From: Bdellovibrionales bacterium GWA2_49_15
GTDB taxonomy: Bacteria > Bdellovibrionota > Bacteriovoracia > Bacteriovoracales > Bacteriovoracaceae
DNA length: 64,000 nt
Assembly (NCBI GenBank): GCA_001769855.1
Contig: MEPP01000021.1
Coordinates: 62,001-126,000 of the forward strand
Direction of reading: 5' to 3'
Below are positions 8,542-16,950 of the stretch, in pieces. The notes under the pieces are model-generated. The model made no database searches. It was not told the DNA's origin and worked only from the letters and a program-made list of their open reading frames with translations. The translations under genes were made by a program, and so were the position numbers. Positions within the stretch are counted from its first letter, which is position 1, and each line of letters opens with the position of its first letter.

Positions 8542-9334
8542 TGATCTGCAGAATCTTAAATTTCAGGTCGAGGATGGGATTGGCACGATCACCATTAACC
8601 GTCCGGATCGTTTTAATGCCCTCAACCGTCTGGTCTTAAGTGAGTTAAAAAATCTTTTAGAATACATCAATAACACCTATACCCATGAAACCCTCCGTGG
8701 AATTTTGCTCACGGGTGAGGGGGAGAAGGCCTTTATCGCCGGTGCGGATATAAAAGAAATGTCCAGAATGGATACAAACCAGGCCGTTGAATTTGGCCGC
8801 CTGGGCCAGAGTGTGACTTTCTTAATGGAAAAGCTGCCCTTTGTGGTTATCGCGCTGGTAAATGGGCATGCCCTCGGAGGTGGACTGGAAATGGCGATGA
8901 GTTGCGACTTTATCTTCGCGACTCAAAATGCCACCTTTGGCGCCCCCGAGGTAAAATTGGGCCTCATTCCTGGTTTTGGGGGGACTCAAAGACTTGCCAA
9001 AATCCTGGGGAGAAATCGGGCCAAGGAATTAATTTATTCCGGGCGTAGTATGGGTGCTGCCGAGATGCAGGAAATCGGCTTAGTCCTGCGTGTCTATGAG
9101 TCAAAGTTGGCCATGGTGAATGCTGCCAAAGAATGGCTGAATTCCACAGCCGGCAATTCCCTTTACGCAATTGGAAAAGCCAAGCAAGTTATGAACGCAG
9201 GCAACGACCTGCCACTTGCCGAAGGACTCAACCATGAGCTATCCGAGTTTAGCGCCATTTTCGCCTCTCAGGATATGCGGGAAGGGACGCGAGCATTTTT
9301 AGAAAAACGCCCACCGAAGTTTGTAGGCAAATAA
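8528..9334 (+). CDS. Enoyl-CoA hydratase/isomerase (crotonase family)
   Basis: The 268-residue crotonase-fold protein hydrates 2-enoyl-CoA to 3-hydroxyacyl-CoA. It shows [11 protein letters not shown], the oxyanion-hole/CoA segment [32 protein letters not shown], and [20 protein letters not shown] with both catalytic-region glutamates (EMAMSCD and PEVKLG). The hydrophobic oxyanion loop GGG is intact, so it is predicted active. It starts inside the end of hbd, preceded by AGGTAGGGG, and is followed 15 bases later by acyl-CoA dehydrogenase, giving a three-gene beta-oxidation unit. Confidence 0.92.
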   Translation: MFTPDDLQNLKFQVEDGIGTITINRPDRFNALNRLVLSELKNLLEYINNTYTHETLRGILLTGEGEKAFIAGADIKEMSRMDTNQAVEFGRLGQSVTFLMEKLPFVVIALVNGHALGGGLEMAMSCDFIFATQNATFGAPEVKLGLIPGFGGTQRLAKILGRNRAKELIYSGRSMGAAEMQEIGLVLRVYESKLAMVNAAKEWLNSTAGNSLYAIGKAKQVMNAGNDLPLAEGLNHELSEFSAIFASQDMREGTRAFLEKRPPKFVGK

Positions 9335-9349
9335 CATAGAGGAATTATT

Positions 9350-10486
9350 ATGTCGTATAGTGAACACCACCAGGCCATTCGCGATATGGCCGCCAAGTTT
9401 TCTAATGTCGAACTCGCACCCAGGGCCCATGACATTGATAAAGAGGGCCGCATCCCGAAAGAGGTTCTCGGGAAGTTGGCCGAGAATGGATTTTTAGGCA
9501 TTTTTGTTCCGGAAGCTTACGGCGGTGCCGGAATGGACTATGTCTCCTATTCTATTTTGGTGGAAGAGCTTTCACGCGGCTGTGCTTCCACAGGGGTGCT
9601 GGTTTCTGCCCACGCTTCTTTGGCCACCTGGCCTATTATGTATTTTGGCACGGACGCACAGAAGGCCAAGTATCTTCCTAAACTTGCCAGTGGTGAAATG
9701 ATTGGTTGTTTTTGCTTGAGTGAACCCAATGCCGGTTCAGATGCGGGGGCCTTGACAACAGTGGCGGAAGATAAGGGCGACCATTACGTCATCCGTGGGA
9801 TGAAAAACTGGATCACCAATGGCCGGGAGGCCGGTCTGGCGATTGTCTTCGCCAAAACGCGAAAAACTGAAAATCATAAGGGGATTTCTGCCTTTATTGT
9901 GGAGACCAATTCTCCGGGATTTAGTGTCATTAAAGTGGAAGACAAGTTAGGCATAAAAGGTTCCTCGACTGCCCAATTGGCCTTTGATGACGTAAAAGTC
10001 CCCAAATCCAATTTATTGGGTCAATTGGAGCAAGGTTTTAAAATTGCCTTGGCCACCCTTGATGGGGGACGTTTGGGTATTGCTTCTCAGGCCCTGGGTA
10101 TTGGGGAGGCCGCTTTTCGCTATGCTAAGAGCTATGCCAAAGAGCGAGTGCAGTTTGGGGCCCCAATCGCCAATCTGCAGGCCATCCAGTTTATGCTGGC
10201 CGATATGAGTACGAAATTGGCAGCCTCTCGACTGCTCATTTTGGATGGGAGCTTGAAGAAGGATCAGGGCAAGTCTTATACCAAAGAGGGGGCCCAAGCC
10301 AAACTATTTGCCTCCGAAGCGGCCATGTGGATCTCGACCAAGGCCATTCAAATCTGCGGTGGAAACGGATACACCAAAGAATACCCCGTAGAACGGCATT
10401 TTAGGGATGCCAAGATCACAGAAATTTATGAGGGCACAAGTGAAATCCAACGTCTCGTGATCGCTGCCACTGAGCTAAAGTCATAA
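9350..10486 (+). CDS. Acyl-CoA dehydrogenase (short/medium-chain type)
   Basis: The 378-residue flavoprotein introduces the 2,3-double bond in acyl-CoA and passes electrons to ETF. Signatures are [34 protein letters not shown] (FAD and substrate contact), [16 protein letters not shown], and near the C-terminus [20 protein letters not shown] followed by [15 protein letters not shown], where the Glu of YEGT is the catalytic base. The start is preceded by AGAGGAATTATT. Together with the two genes just upstream it makes a dehydrogenase-hydratase-dehydrogenase set; the thiolase for the last step is encoded 1.8 kb downstream. Confidence 0.93.
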   Translation: MSYSEHHQAIRDMAAKFSNVELAPRAHDIDKEGRIPKEVLGKLAENGFLGIFVPEAYGGAGMDYVSYSILVEELSRGCASTGVLVSAHASLATWPIMYFGTDAQKAKYLPKLASGEMIGCFCLSEPNAGSDAGALTTVAEDKGDHYVIRGMKNWITNGREAGLAIVFAKTRKTENHKGISAFIVETNSPGFSVIKVEDKLGIKGSSTAQLAFDDVKVPKSNLLGQLEQGFKIALATLDGGRLGIASQALGIGEAAFRYAKSYAKERVQFGAPIANLQAIQFMLADMSTKLAASRLLILDGSLKKDQGKSYTKEGAQAKLFASEAAMWISTKAIQICGGNGYTKEYPVERHFRDAKITEIYEGTSEIQRLVIAATELKS

Positions 10487-10584
10487 GATGTGGCCATTGT
10501 CGAACAAGGCCTGTGATGTTAGGTTAGCCCGGTGCCTTCAAGTGAGGGTTGCCCATGATTAAAAAGATTTTGGAGAGTCTCCGT

Positions 10585-11679
10585 ATGTCTAAGAAAAAAG
10601 AAGTAAAGAAAGAAGCTAAGAAAGACTCAAAGAAAGAGCCAAAGAAGGCGCTTAAAGTCGATACCAAAAAGGAGAGCAAGAAAGAGGCAAAAGTTGTGGC
10701 CAAAAAGGTCGCAAAGCCCGCTCCTAAAAAAGAATTGGATAAAAGTACCATTAAGAAGGTTGCTCCTGCGTCTAAGGAAAAAGATAAAAAAGACACAAAA
10801 AAGAAGCCGGCAGTCGAGGTCAAGGCCAAAAAGACAGAACCTCTCAAGGAAACTCCTAAGAAAGGCAAAAAAGAGGAGCAAAAGATTCTCGAAGCTAAAA
10901 AGGAATCCCCCAAAAAGGAAGGAAAGAAGGTCGATGAGACCGCTGAAAAAACTTCCAAGAAGTCCAAAGATAAGGATAAAGATAAAGAAACAAAAAAGGC
11001 CGGCAAAAAAGGGGCTGAAATCGTCAGTGACGCCAAAGCGAGTGAGGGCGGAGAAGAGGATGAAGAAGGAACTCCCAGTAAATCCAAGGAGAGTGAAGAT
11101 GACTTTTTCGGCGACGACGACTCGGAGTTTGGCGGAGAAGGGGACTTTGGACCTAAATTTGAATTTGAAGAGGAAATAGAAAAGGAATTGGCGAAGCCCA
11201 GAAAACGCGACAAGTCCTACGATGATTTTAAGGATGCAATTTCGGATGAAGTTGTTGCCTTGGCTGAAGATTTTCCCCTGAAAGATATTATTGAAACTCT
11301 GAAAAATGTGAATTTTTTTAGTGCCAAGACAGATGAATGTCTGGAAAAGGGCTGTGACAATCCGGCCACAACCCTTGGCTACTGTCGTTATCACTACATC
11401 ACCAACTGGAAGGATGTTAAAAAGAAGCAGACCATTTTGAAAGAAGGAAAACTGCAGGAGTTTATCGAAGATCTGGTAAAAAAATATCCTGCAAAATATT
11501 TAGAAGCTATTATTTCTGATCTCAATGATGAGAAATCTTTTCTTGGCGTTCTCAAGGAAATGGATATTGATGCCGACGACGATGATGCGTTTGATGATGT
11601 GGAAGAAGATGTGGTCGAGGACGAACAAGATATCGCCTTTGAGACGCGTCCAGTTAAAATTCAATATACTGAAGAATAG
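10585..11679 (+). CDS. Lysine-rich histone-H1-like protein with acidic region and CCCH zinc-type motif
   Basis: About 364 residues from the ATG at 10585; GGAG lies 9 bases before it. In-frame TTG 10549 and ATG 10555 are alternatives. Residues 1-150 are almost pure Lys/Ala/Glu/Pro repeats (KKEAKKD, KKEPKKA and the like), resembling histone H1 tails, and are followed by a strongly acidic segment (GGEEDEEG, DDDSEFGGEGDFG). Residues 210-364 form a folded-looking domain with C-x4-C-x9-C-x2-H (Cys252, Cys257, Cys267, His270), which could bind zinc. It ends in another acidic stretch. A DNA- or RNA-binding role is possible; no family is recognised. The 15-base gap to the convergent next gene shows no terminator. 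Confidence 0.7.
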   Translation: MSKKKEVKKEAKKDSKKEPKKALKVDTKKESKKEAKVVAKKVAKPAPKKELDKSTIKKVAPASKEKDKKDTKKKPAVEVKAKKTEPLKETPKKGKKEEQKILEAKKESPKKEGKKVDETAEKTSKKSKDKDKDKETKKAGKKGAEIVSDAKASEGGEEDEEGTPSKSKESEDDFFGDDDSEFGGEGDFGPKFEFEEEIEKELAKPRKRDKSYDDFKDAISDEVVALAEDFPLKDIIETLKNVNFFSAKTDECLEKGCDNPATTLGYCRYHYITNWKDVKKKQTILKEGKLQEFIEDLVKKYPAKYLEAIISDLNDEKSFLGVLKEMDIDADDDDAFDDVEEDVVEDEQDIAFETRPVKIQYTEE

Positions 11680-11693
11680 TTACTCGTTCTTGA

Positions 11694-12155
11694 TTACAGC
11701 GGAAAATCATCACCAAGCAAGGCGTTGGCTTTTTGAGTCAGGGTGAGATTTTCACGAGAGATCTTGTAGAAAAATTTTAAATTGCGCAATTCACCTTCTT
11801 GCCAGGTGACATCATATTCCATCGCTGATTCATTGGCGAAAAATTGATCAAAGAAAATTTCCGCTGAATCAACTAGTTTATCCATCAAGGCGAGCGGGTC
11901 TGTTTCGGCCGTGAGGTCGGCAGAAATGATATAGGTCGTTGGAAGATGAGTGGACGATTCTGCGTCGATATTCGACACCAGGCAGAGACCAAAGCAGAGC
12001 TCATTCGGATATAGCTCAGTAAACAGATCAAATTTTCTGCGCGTATGGGTAAGATCAGAAGCGTATTGCTCTTGGAGCACAAGTTGAAATTTATCCGTCC
12101 ATTCAGTCGGAAGTGATTGAGGGTGTTCTTTGGTTCTCAGGTAACGTGAAAGCAT
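11694..12155 (-). CDS. Hypothetical protein
   Basis: A 153-residue protein of mixed alpha/beta character with no signal peptide and no membrane segment. The sequence contains DKFQLVLQEQYASDLTHTRRKFDLF and DPLALMDKLVDSAEIFFDQFF, patterns that do not match any family I recognise. It is divergent from the thiolase gene (87 bases between starts) and convergent with the lysine-rich protein gene. Its coding nature is supported by its filling the gap between neighbours with no competing reading frame of similar quality. Function unknown. Confidence 0.6.
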   Translation of the reverse strand: MLSRYLRTKEHPQSLPTEWTDKFQLVLQEQYASDLTHTRRKFDLFTELYPNELCFGLCLVSNIDAESSTHLPTTYIISADLTAETDPLALMDKLVDSAEIFFDQFFANESAMEYDVTWQEGELRNLKFFYKISRENLTLTQKANALLGDDFPL

Positions 12156-12241
12156 AAATCTCCTCTCGTCGGGATGGAGCCACCTGTATATAATTAATAT
12201 GGTTTTCTGGGAAGACTCTACTCTTTTAACTTGGAGGAATT

Positions 12242-13402
12242 ATGTCGGTATATATTTTAAATGGGGCACGAACAGCAGTTGGCAGTTTTATGGGGGGGCT
12301 TTCCACCATAAGAGCTTCGGAGCTAGGTGCCGCGGCAATTAAGGATGCCTTGAATCGCGCCGAAATAGACGGGGCCAAAATTGATCAGGTTTATATGGGA
12401 TTAGTGGTGGCCGCCGGTGCGGGACAAGCACCTGCACGGCAAGCAACCATTTTCGCCGGTCTCGGTGAAGATGTTCCAGCGGTGACGGTGAACAAGGTAT
12501 GTGGCTCGGGTCTCATGAGTATTATTCTGGGGGCCCAGAGCATCCTGGCGGGAGATTCGAAAACGGTTGTGGCGGGCGGCATGGAAAATATGTCCTTGAG
12601 CCCCCATCTTCTGTATACCCGCGTTCCTTCTAAGTTTGGCAATGTGGAGATGCGGGATTCGATGCTTTGGGATGGGCTTTGGGATGTCTATACAGACCGC
12701 GCCATGGGGGACTGTGCGGAAGAGTGTGCCAAGAAATTTAACATTACCCGGCAGAGTCAAGATGAGTACGCCATTAGCTCTTTTAAGCGCGCCCAAGCTG
12801 CCGTGACAGATGGGACTTTTAAGAAAGAAATTGTACCCGTAATAAAAAAGGAAAAAGGTAAGGATATTGTCATCGAAACTGACGAGGGCCCCTTTAAGGC
12901 CAATTTTGAGAAAATTCCTGCCTTGAAACCGGCCTTTCTGAAGGACGGTACGATTACCGCAGCCAATGCCTCCACTATCAATGATGGCGCTGCCGCCGTA
13001 GTTCTGGGCGATGAAAGCTATAAAGCGAAGGCCCGATTCAAAATTGTGGCCTACGCCTTTCACGCTCAAAATCCAACTTGGTTTACGACTGCGCCAATTA
13101 TGGCCATGAAGAAATGTAGCGAGAAGGCCAAAATCCCACTCGAAAAAATCGGCCTTTTTGAAATTAATGAAGCTTTTGCACTAGTTGCGATGAGCGCAAT
13201 CAAAGAATTACAATTAGATAGGGAACGAGTGAATATTTACGGAAGTGGCATTTCACTCGGGCATCCAATTGGCGCCACAGGGACAAGGATCGTGGTAACT
13301 TTGATGAATGCTCTTGAGCAAAAAAGAGAACGGTATGGCATGGCTTCTCTCTGCATTGGTGGCGGTGAGGCCCTGGCCATGATTATTGAGAGATTAGGAT
13401 GA
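12242..13402 (+). CDS. Acetyl-CoA C-acyltransferase (thiolase)
   Basis: The 386-residue thiolase II enzyme either cleaves 3-ketoacyl-CoA or condenses two acetyl-CoA. Visible signatures are NGARTAVGSFMGG, the active-site cysteine in VNKVCGSGLMSI (about residue 87-91), AGGMENMSLSPHLL, the NEAFA motif, SGISLGHPIGATGTRIV with the catalytic His, and CIGGGEALAM with the second cysteine. The last motif usually reads GGGxG, and here the second Gly is Ala. It completes the beta-oxidation set encoded at 7687-10486. The start ATG is preceded by TTGGAGGAATT, a strong Shine-Dalgarno sequence. The stop overlaps the next start by 4 bases (ATGA). Confidence 0.93.
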   Translation: MSVYILNGARTAVGSFMGGLSTIRASELGAAAIKDALNRAEIDGAKIDQVYMGLVVAAGAGQAPARQATIFAGLGEDVPAVTVNKVCGSGLMSIILGAQSILAGDSKTVVAGGMENMSLSPHLLYTRVPSKFGNVEMRDSMLWDGLWDVYTDRAMGDCAEECAKKFNITRQSQDEYAISSFKRAQAAVTDGTFKKEIVPVIKKEKGKDIVIETDEGPFKANFEKIPALKPAFLKDGTITAANASTINDGAAAVVLGDESYKAKARFKIVAYAFHAQNPTWFTTAPIMAMKKCSEKAKIPLEKIGLFEINEAFALVAMSAIKELQLDRERVNIYGSGISLGHPIGATGTRIVVTLMNALEQKRERYGMASLCIGGGEALAMIIERLG

Positions 13403-14499
13403 GCAATTTACCCACTGGGACAGGCGGTGCAGCGGCGGCTAAACCGGCGGCGCAACAGACTGGTAAGTCTGGCATCAGAACGTTAAAACCTGGGGAAGTT
13501 GTTTTTAATGAAAAAGACGTTGCGGATTCGCTCTACATTATACAAAAAGGCCAGATCAGACTCTATCTTCCGAAGGGCCGTGGATTCGTGGAAATCGGAA
13601 TTTTGCGGACGGGAGAGGTGATTGGTGAGATGGCCTTTTTTGATGAGAAGGCCCGTCGCCGAAGTTGTTCTGCCGCTGCCATCGTCACGACTGAAGTCGT
13701 GGAAATTTCTTTTAATGCTTTTGGCAAAACGATGTCCGGCCTCAACCCCTGGTTTAAAACCATCGTGTATACCTTGGCAGAGCGTCTCCGGAAAACTAAT
13801 GACAAAGTAAAGCAACTGGAAAGTAATTCAGTGGGCTTGGGCGTGGGTGGTAAAGTTGCCGATTATAAATTCTTTCATAGCATTGATGTCATTAAGATTT
13901 TATCGCTTCTTTACCTGACCTTTAAAACCCATGCGGAAGTGAAAGATGGCAAGGCGGAAGTGCATCAGGATAAATTTCGTTTTTATCTTTTGGATGTTTT
14001 TAACGTCAAAGAAATTATCTGGGAAGAACTTAAGATCATCATCGAAGGTCAAGGCCTTCTACAAATGAAAAATGATGCCGATGGATTTCCCAAGATTATG
14101 GTCGCCCCGAGCTTTGATATGTTCCGAACGCTCATGGTCTTTTTTAATACTCAGAGGCAGCTTGATGACACTAAACGCATGAAAATTTCTCCCCGATGTG
14201 AAATTTTCCTGAAGGCGATTCTTGATCAGATGAAGACGGCGACGATTACTGATGGACAGGGCGTGGCCAATTTGTCTCTTATTCTAGAGGATTTTAAGGC
14301 CACTAAAATGAATATCACCGAGGAAGATCTGGCTGACGCTCATACCTCAGGTTTTACCGGAGATATCTTGGTGGGAACAGGCAATGCACTTTCTACCAAG
14401 GTCGCTTACGCTAAATTGGAAAAGTCCTATCTGGGTATCAAGATGATGAATGCTATAGAAAAAGTTAACGAGAAGAAGGCAGGACATCAGCCAGGTTAG
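13399..14499 (+). CDS. Cyclic-nucleotide-binding-domain protein with unknown C-terminal domain
   Basis: The 366-residue protein begins with a short Ala/Gly-rich leader, then a cyclic-nucleotide-monophosphate domain (about 22-130): LKPGEVVFNEKDVADSLYIIQKGQIRLYL and the phosphate-binding-cassette region GEMAFFDEKARRRSCSAAA, where GE and R fit the usual GE-x(n)-R contact to the cyclic phosphate. The remaining 230 residues are helical and carry no recognised HTH or enzyme domain, so it is not a plain CRP-type regulator. Its start overlaps the thiolase stop (ATGA), which suggests the two are co-expressed. Its end overlaps the convergent lipoprotein gene by 4 bases, with the two stop codons interleaved. 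Confidence 0.75.
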   Translation: MSNLPTGTGGAAAAKPAAQQTGKSGIRTLKPGEVVFNEKDVADSLYIIQKGQIRLYLPKGRGFVEIGILRTGEVIGEMAFFDEKARRRSCSAAAIVTTEVVEISFNAFGKTMSGLNPWFKTIVYTLAERLRKTNDKVKQLESNSVGLGVGGKVADYKFFHSIDVIKILSLLYLTFKTHAEVKDGKAEVHQDKFRFYLLDVFNVKEIIWEELKIIIEGQGLLQMKNDADGFPKIMVAPSFDMFRTLMVFFNTQRQLDDTKRMKISPRCEIFLKAILDQMKTATITDGQGVANLSLILEDFKATKMNITEEDLADAHTSGFTGDILVGTGNALSTKVAYAKLEKSYLGIKMMNAIEKVNEKKAGHQPG

Positions 14500-15986
14500 T
14501 TGCCCGCAGGATCATAGACCGCATTCACGACGGCCCCACTTTTATAAATCGCCGAACCATGCATCTTCAGAAAATAGGCATTGGTGCGAATGTCTGCAGG
14601 CAAAACTTCCTGGTAGGGATCTTGCGGAAAATTAGGCCCCTGAATGCGTAGATTCTGCGAGGCCTTGGCTCCAATGTATTCCCAGCCATCGACATCCGAC
14701 TGAGGAATTGAACGGCCGTCAATGGTGACTCGAATGGAACTCTCAATTGGTTTAGAGGAGAGCGCGACGTAACCATAGTTATAGGTGGGAGAAACTGTGG
14801 TGATAAGCAGACATTCCGGATAGGTGACACGGGCATTGCCATAAAGTTCAATCATGTGTCCCGTGAAGGCCTCACCCGGTGAAGGTGCATATCGCATATT
14901 TTGCTCCGTCAAATAGCCTGCATATCTCCAGCCGGCTCCTTGATTTGGACCAGAGACCTCAAAAAATTCATCGCCGTTGGCCTTCTGTACCCGGAGCTTA
15001 TTGGGGTCAAAAGTTAAAGGTGACTGAACCGCCGAGATCGGCCAGAAATTATATTGATGAGAAATCACGGTATCTTGAATGGAGTTGTTGACTCCGTCAA
15101 AGAGATGCAAAAAGTCGCTGGTACAGATATCGTAGCTATCAGGAGTCGAGTCGCCGGTTTGATCGTACGGTAGTTTGCGCAGATCGCCCGCGGGGAAAGG
15201 TGCTGAGTAGAGCTGTTTGGACATTTCGGTATAACTTCCTCCCTGGAGCCAGCCCACGCGGCATTGAGAGGTATGAGGGACGAGAGAAATAAAGCGCAGT
15301 TGAGTCGAACGCAGCACGGTGTTCCTCAAATTCAAAAGTTGATTTTTGATATTAAGGATGTATTGATTTGTGGAGACGGGATCGTAATAACCGTTGGTAT
15401 CGACCTTGTAATCATTCCCGTTCGACATCAAGACGACGATGGTATAGGCGTCTTGGCGAAAGATACCGTTTGTGATGTTTGCATAAATCATGTCATAGGA
15501 TCTTTGGAGACCTTTCTCATTGGCATTGGCAGTTACGGTGAAGTTGTTGAGGAGGCTTGCTGCTTGACTCTTTTCTGCGCGAATATTGATCGCCGATTGA
15601 CCAAGGCCAAAAATTGAAGTTGTGATCAGGTAGGCTACGTCATTAACCGCACTGCCCGGCTGAGGAACGAGAGGGGCCATTAAAATATGAAAATCAAATC
15701 GGTCGGAGATGTAGTTGATCGTGTTGGTCAAGGCCTGCTTTGTTTCATCTGTCACTAAATATTGCGAGCTGGTGTTGTCCCACAGAAAGAGGAAATCAAC
15801 GCGTGGTTTAATAAGAGTGAACTGGGAGCAGACAGTGGCGTTATTGGAAAAGGTAAGTGGGGCGCTGAAGGAGTCTTGTGATTTTTTGGCCATGAACTCT
15901 TCTTTGGCGCAACTCACAAGTCCTAGCGTAAGCATGAGTACTGCAATTAAGCCTGCATGTTGAGTTCGATAATTTTGCAAAAACAT
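14496..15986 (-). CDS. Predicted lipoprotein with a possible VWA-like N-terminal domain
   Basis: About 496 residues from the ATG complementary to 15984-15986, preceded by AGAGGA. The signal peptide has the lipobox LVSC (GLIAVLMLTLGLVSCAKEE), so the protein is probably lipid-anchored. Just after it, RVDFLFLWDNTSSQYLV resembles the first strand and metal-site loop of a von Willebrand A domain (D-x-T-x-S), followed by ITTSIFG and TIVVLMSNGNDY strands that could be the next VWA strands. The C-terminal 200 residues are beta-rich and unrecognised. The reverse strand also allows a start at 16031, but that would add residues before the signal peptide. Substrate and role are unknown. Confidence 0.6.
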   Translation of the reverse strand: MFLQNYRTQHAGLIAVLMLTLGLVSCAKEEFMAKKSQDSFSAPLTFSNNATVCSQFTLIKPRVDFLFLWDNTSSQYLVTDETKQALTNTINYISDRFDFHILMAPLVPQPGSAVNDVAYLITTSIFGLGQSAINIRAEKSQAASLLNNFTVTANANEKGLQRSYDMIYANITNGIFRQDAYTIVVLMSNGNDYKVDTNGYYDPVSTNQYILNIKNQLLNLRNTVLRSTQLRFISLVPHTSQCRVGWLQGGSYTEMSKQLYSAPFPAGDLRKLPYDQTGDSTPDSYDICTSDFLHLFDGVNNSIQDTVISHQYNFWPISAVQSPLTFDPNKLRVQKANGDEFFEVSGPNQGAGWRYAGYLTEQNMRYAPSPGEAFTGHMIELYGNARVTYPECLLITTVSPTYNYGYVALSSKPIESSIRVTIDGRSIPQSDVDGWEYIGAKASQNLRIQGPNFPQDPYQEVLPADIRTNAYFLKMHGSAIYKSGAVVNAVYDPAGN

Positions 15987-16113
15987 TGAGATTACATCCT
16001 CTCTACTGCCTAGGTCTTTTCGGAGGGCCAAGCTAAAAACTTAATGAAAAGAGCGCTCGAGTAAAAAGGTGCGGCAAAAAAAGACAGTGGGGACGCCTTT
16101 ACTTTCATACGGT

Positions 16114-16119
16114 TATAAT
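16114..16119 (+). promoter_or_regulatory. Possible -10 element upstream of the GYF-PilZ gene
   Basis: A perfect TATAAT lies 36 bases before the start codon at 16156. No good -35 match is seen at 16-18 bases upstream, so this is a weak call. Confidence 0.3.
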
Positions 16120-16155
16120 ATCATAGGGTTAAACATTATTTTGGCAGGTTTTTTT

Positions 16156-16950
16156 ATGGATGGTTGGTATTACGTTATCGGTCAGGATAGAAAAGGTCCC
16201 GTGTCTTTTGAGGAAATTATGGCACTGGTGAGTAGTGGATCGCTCGTGCCAGATTCTTATGTTTGGCGCAAAGGTCTTGAGGGGTGGAAAAAAATGAAGG
16301 AGCTGTCGGAGTTTTCAGCTGATCGCTCCAATCAGACTCCCGAACCTATCGCGCCCTCTATTCCACCAACCATTAAGCCGACGCAAAAGTTTGATTGGCA
16401 TAAAGTGGATAGCGGAAGGAAAATTTTTACAATAAGGATTGGGCCGGATCGTGGACAGGAAACGGAAGAATATGGGCCGTTTTCGCTGGAAGCAGTTAAA
16501 TCATTGCTCAATGAAAATAGAATCAATGGTAAATCCCTAATTTTCGCTCCAGGAATGGAGCAATGGGTTTTTATCACTGATACACCATTGTTTGAGATGA
16601 CTGGCGGAAAAAAGAATTTGCCGCCGATCATTGCTCCTGAAGAGCGCCGGAAATATGTGCGACGTCCCTTCGTGGCGCGGTTGCTGTTCCACAATAATGA
16701 GGAAGTCTATGAAGGTATCTGTCGTGACATCTCTATTGGCGGACTTCAAGTTCTTGTGGCCGATTATCCCGTCGCCAAAGGGGATGCAATTCAGTTAAAT
16801 GTCCACCCGGATAATTCCTCATTTTCCTTTGTGGCGAAAGGTAAAGTCGTGAGAGTTTTGGAAGGCCGAAGAGGTTTTTCAATTCGATTTGAGGGGTTGA
16901 ATGCTGAAGCGCAGGCTTCCATTCTAAAATATGTAGAGAATGATGAATGA
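16156..16950 (+). CDS. GYF_2-GYF_2-PilZ protein, predicted c-di-GMP receptor
   Basis: The 264-residue protein has a GYF_2 domain (about 1-50: DGWYYVIGQDRKGPVSFEEI and later WRKGLEGWKKM), a second GYF_2-like unit (about 85-155: YGPFSLEAVKSLL and APGMEQWVFI) and a C-terminal PilZ domain (about 160-260). The PilZ part has both c-di-GMP contacts: the RxxxR-type arginine cluster RRKYVRR (164-170) and DISIGG (191-196, the DxSxxG motif). It should bind c-di-GMP, while the GYF units may bind a partner protein. There is no membrane segment. The open frame extends upstream to 16069, but the ATG at 16156 starts exactly at the GYF domain. It overlaps the next gene by 4 bases. Confidence 0.85.
   Translation: MDGWYYVIGQDRKGPVSFEEIMALVSSGSLVPDSYVWRKGLEGWKKMKELSEFSADRSNQTPEPIAPSIPPTIKPTQKFDWHKVDSGRKIFTIRIGPDRGQETEEYGPFSLEAVKSLLNENRINGKSLIFAPGMEQWVFITDTPLFEMTGGKKNLPPIIAPEERRKYVRRPFVARLLFHNNEEVYEGICRDISIGGLQVLVADYPVAKGDAIQLNVHPDNSSFSFVAKGKVVRVLEGRRGFSIRFEGLNAEAQASILKYVENDE

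Noticed and set aside
10524-11394. Long open frames opposite and in the second frame of the lysine-rich gene (229 and 255 codons on the reverse strand, 161 codons forward)
   Set aside because: They come from the A-rich lysine codons, which rarely give stops in the other frames. Their translations are low-complexity Phe/Leu/Ser or Arg/Lys runs.
12401-13069. 222-codon reverse frame inside the thiolase gene
   Set aside because: Lies opposite conserved thiolase motifs and has no domain of its own.
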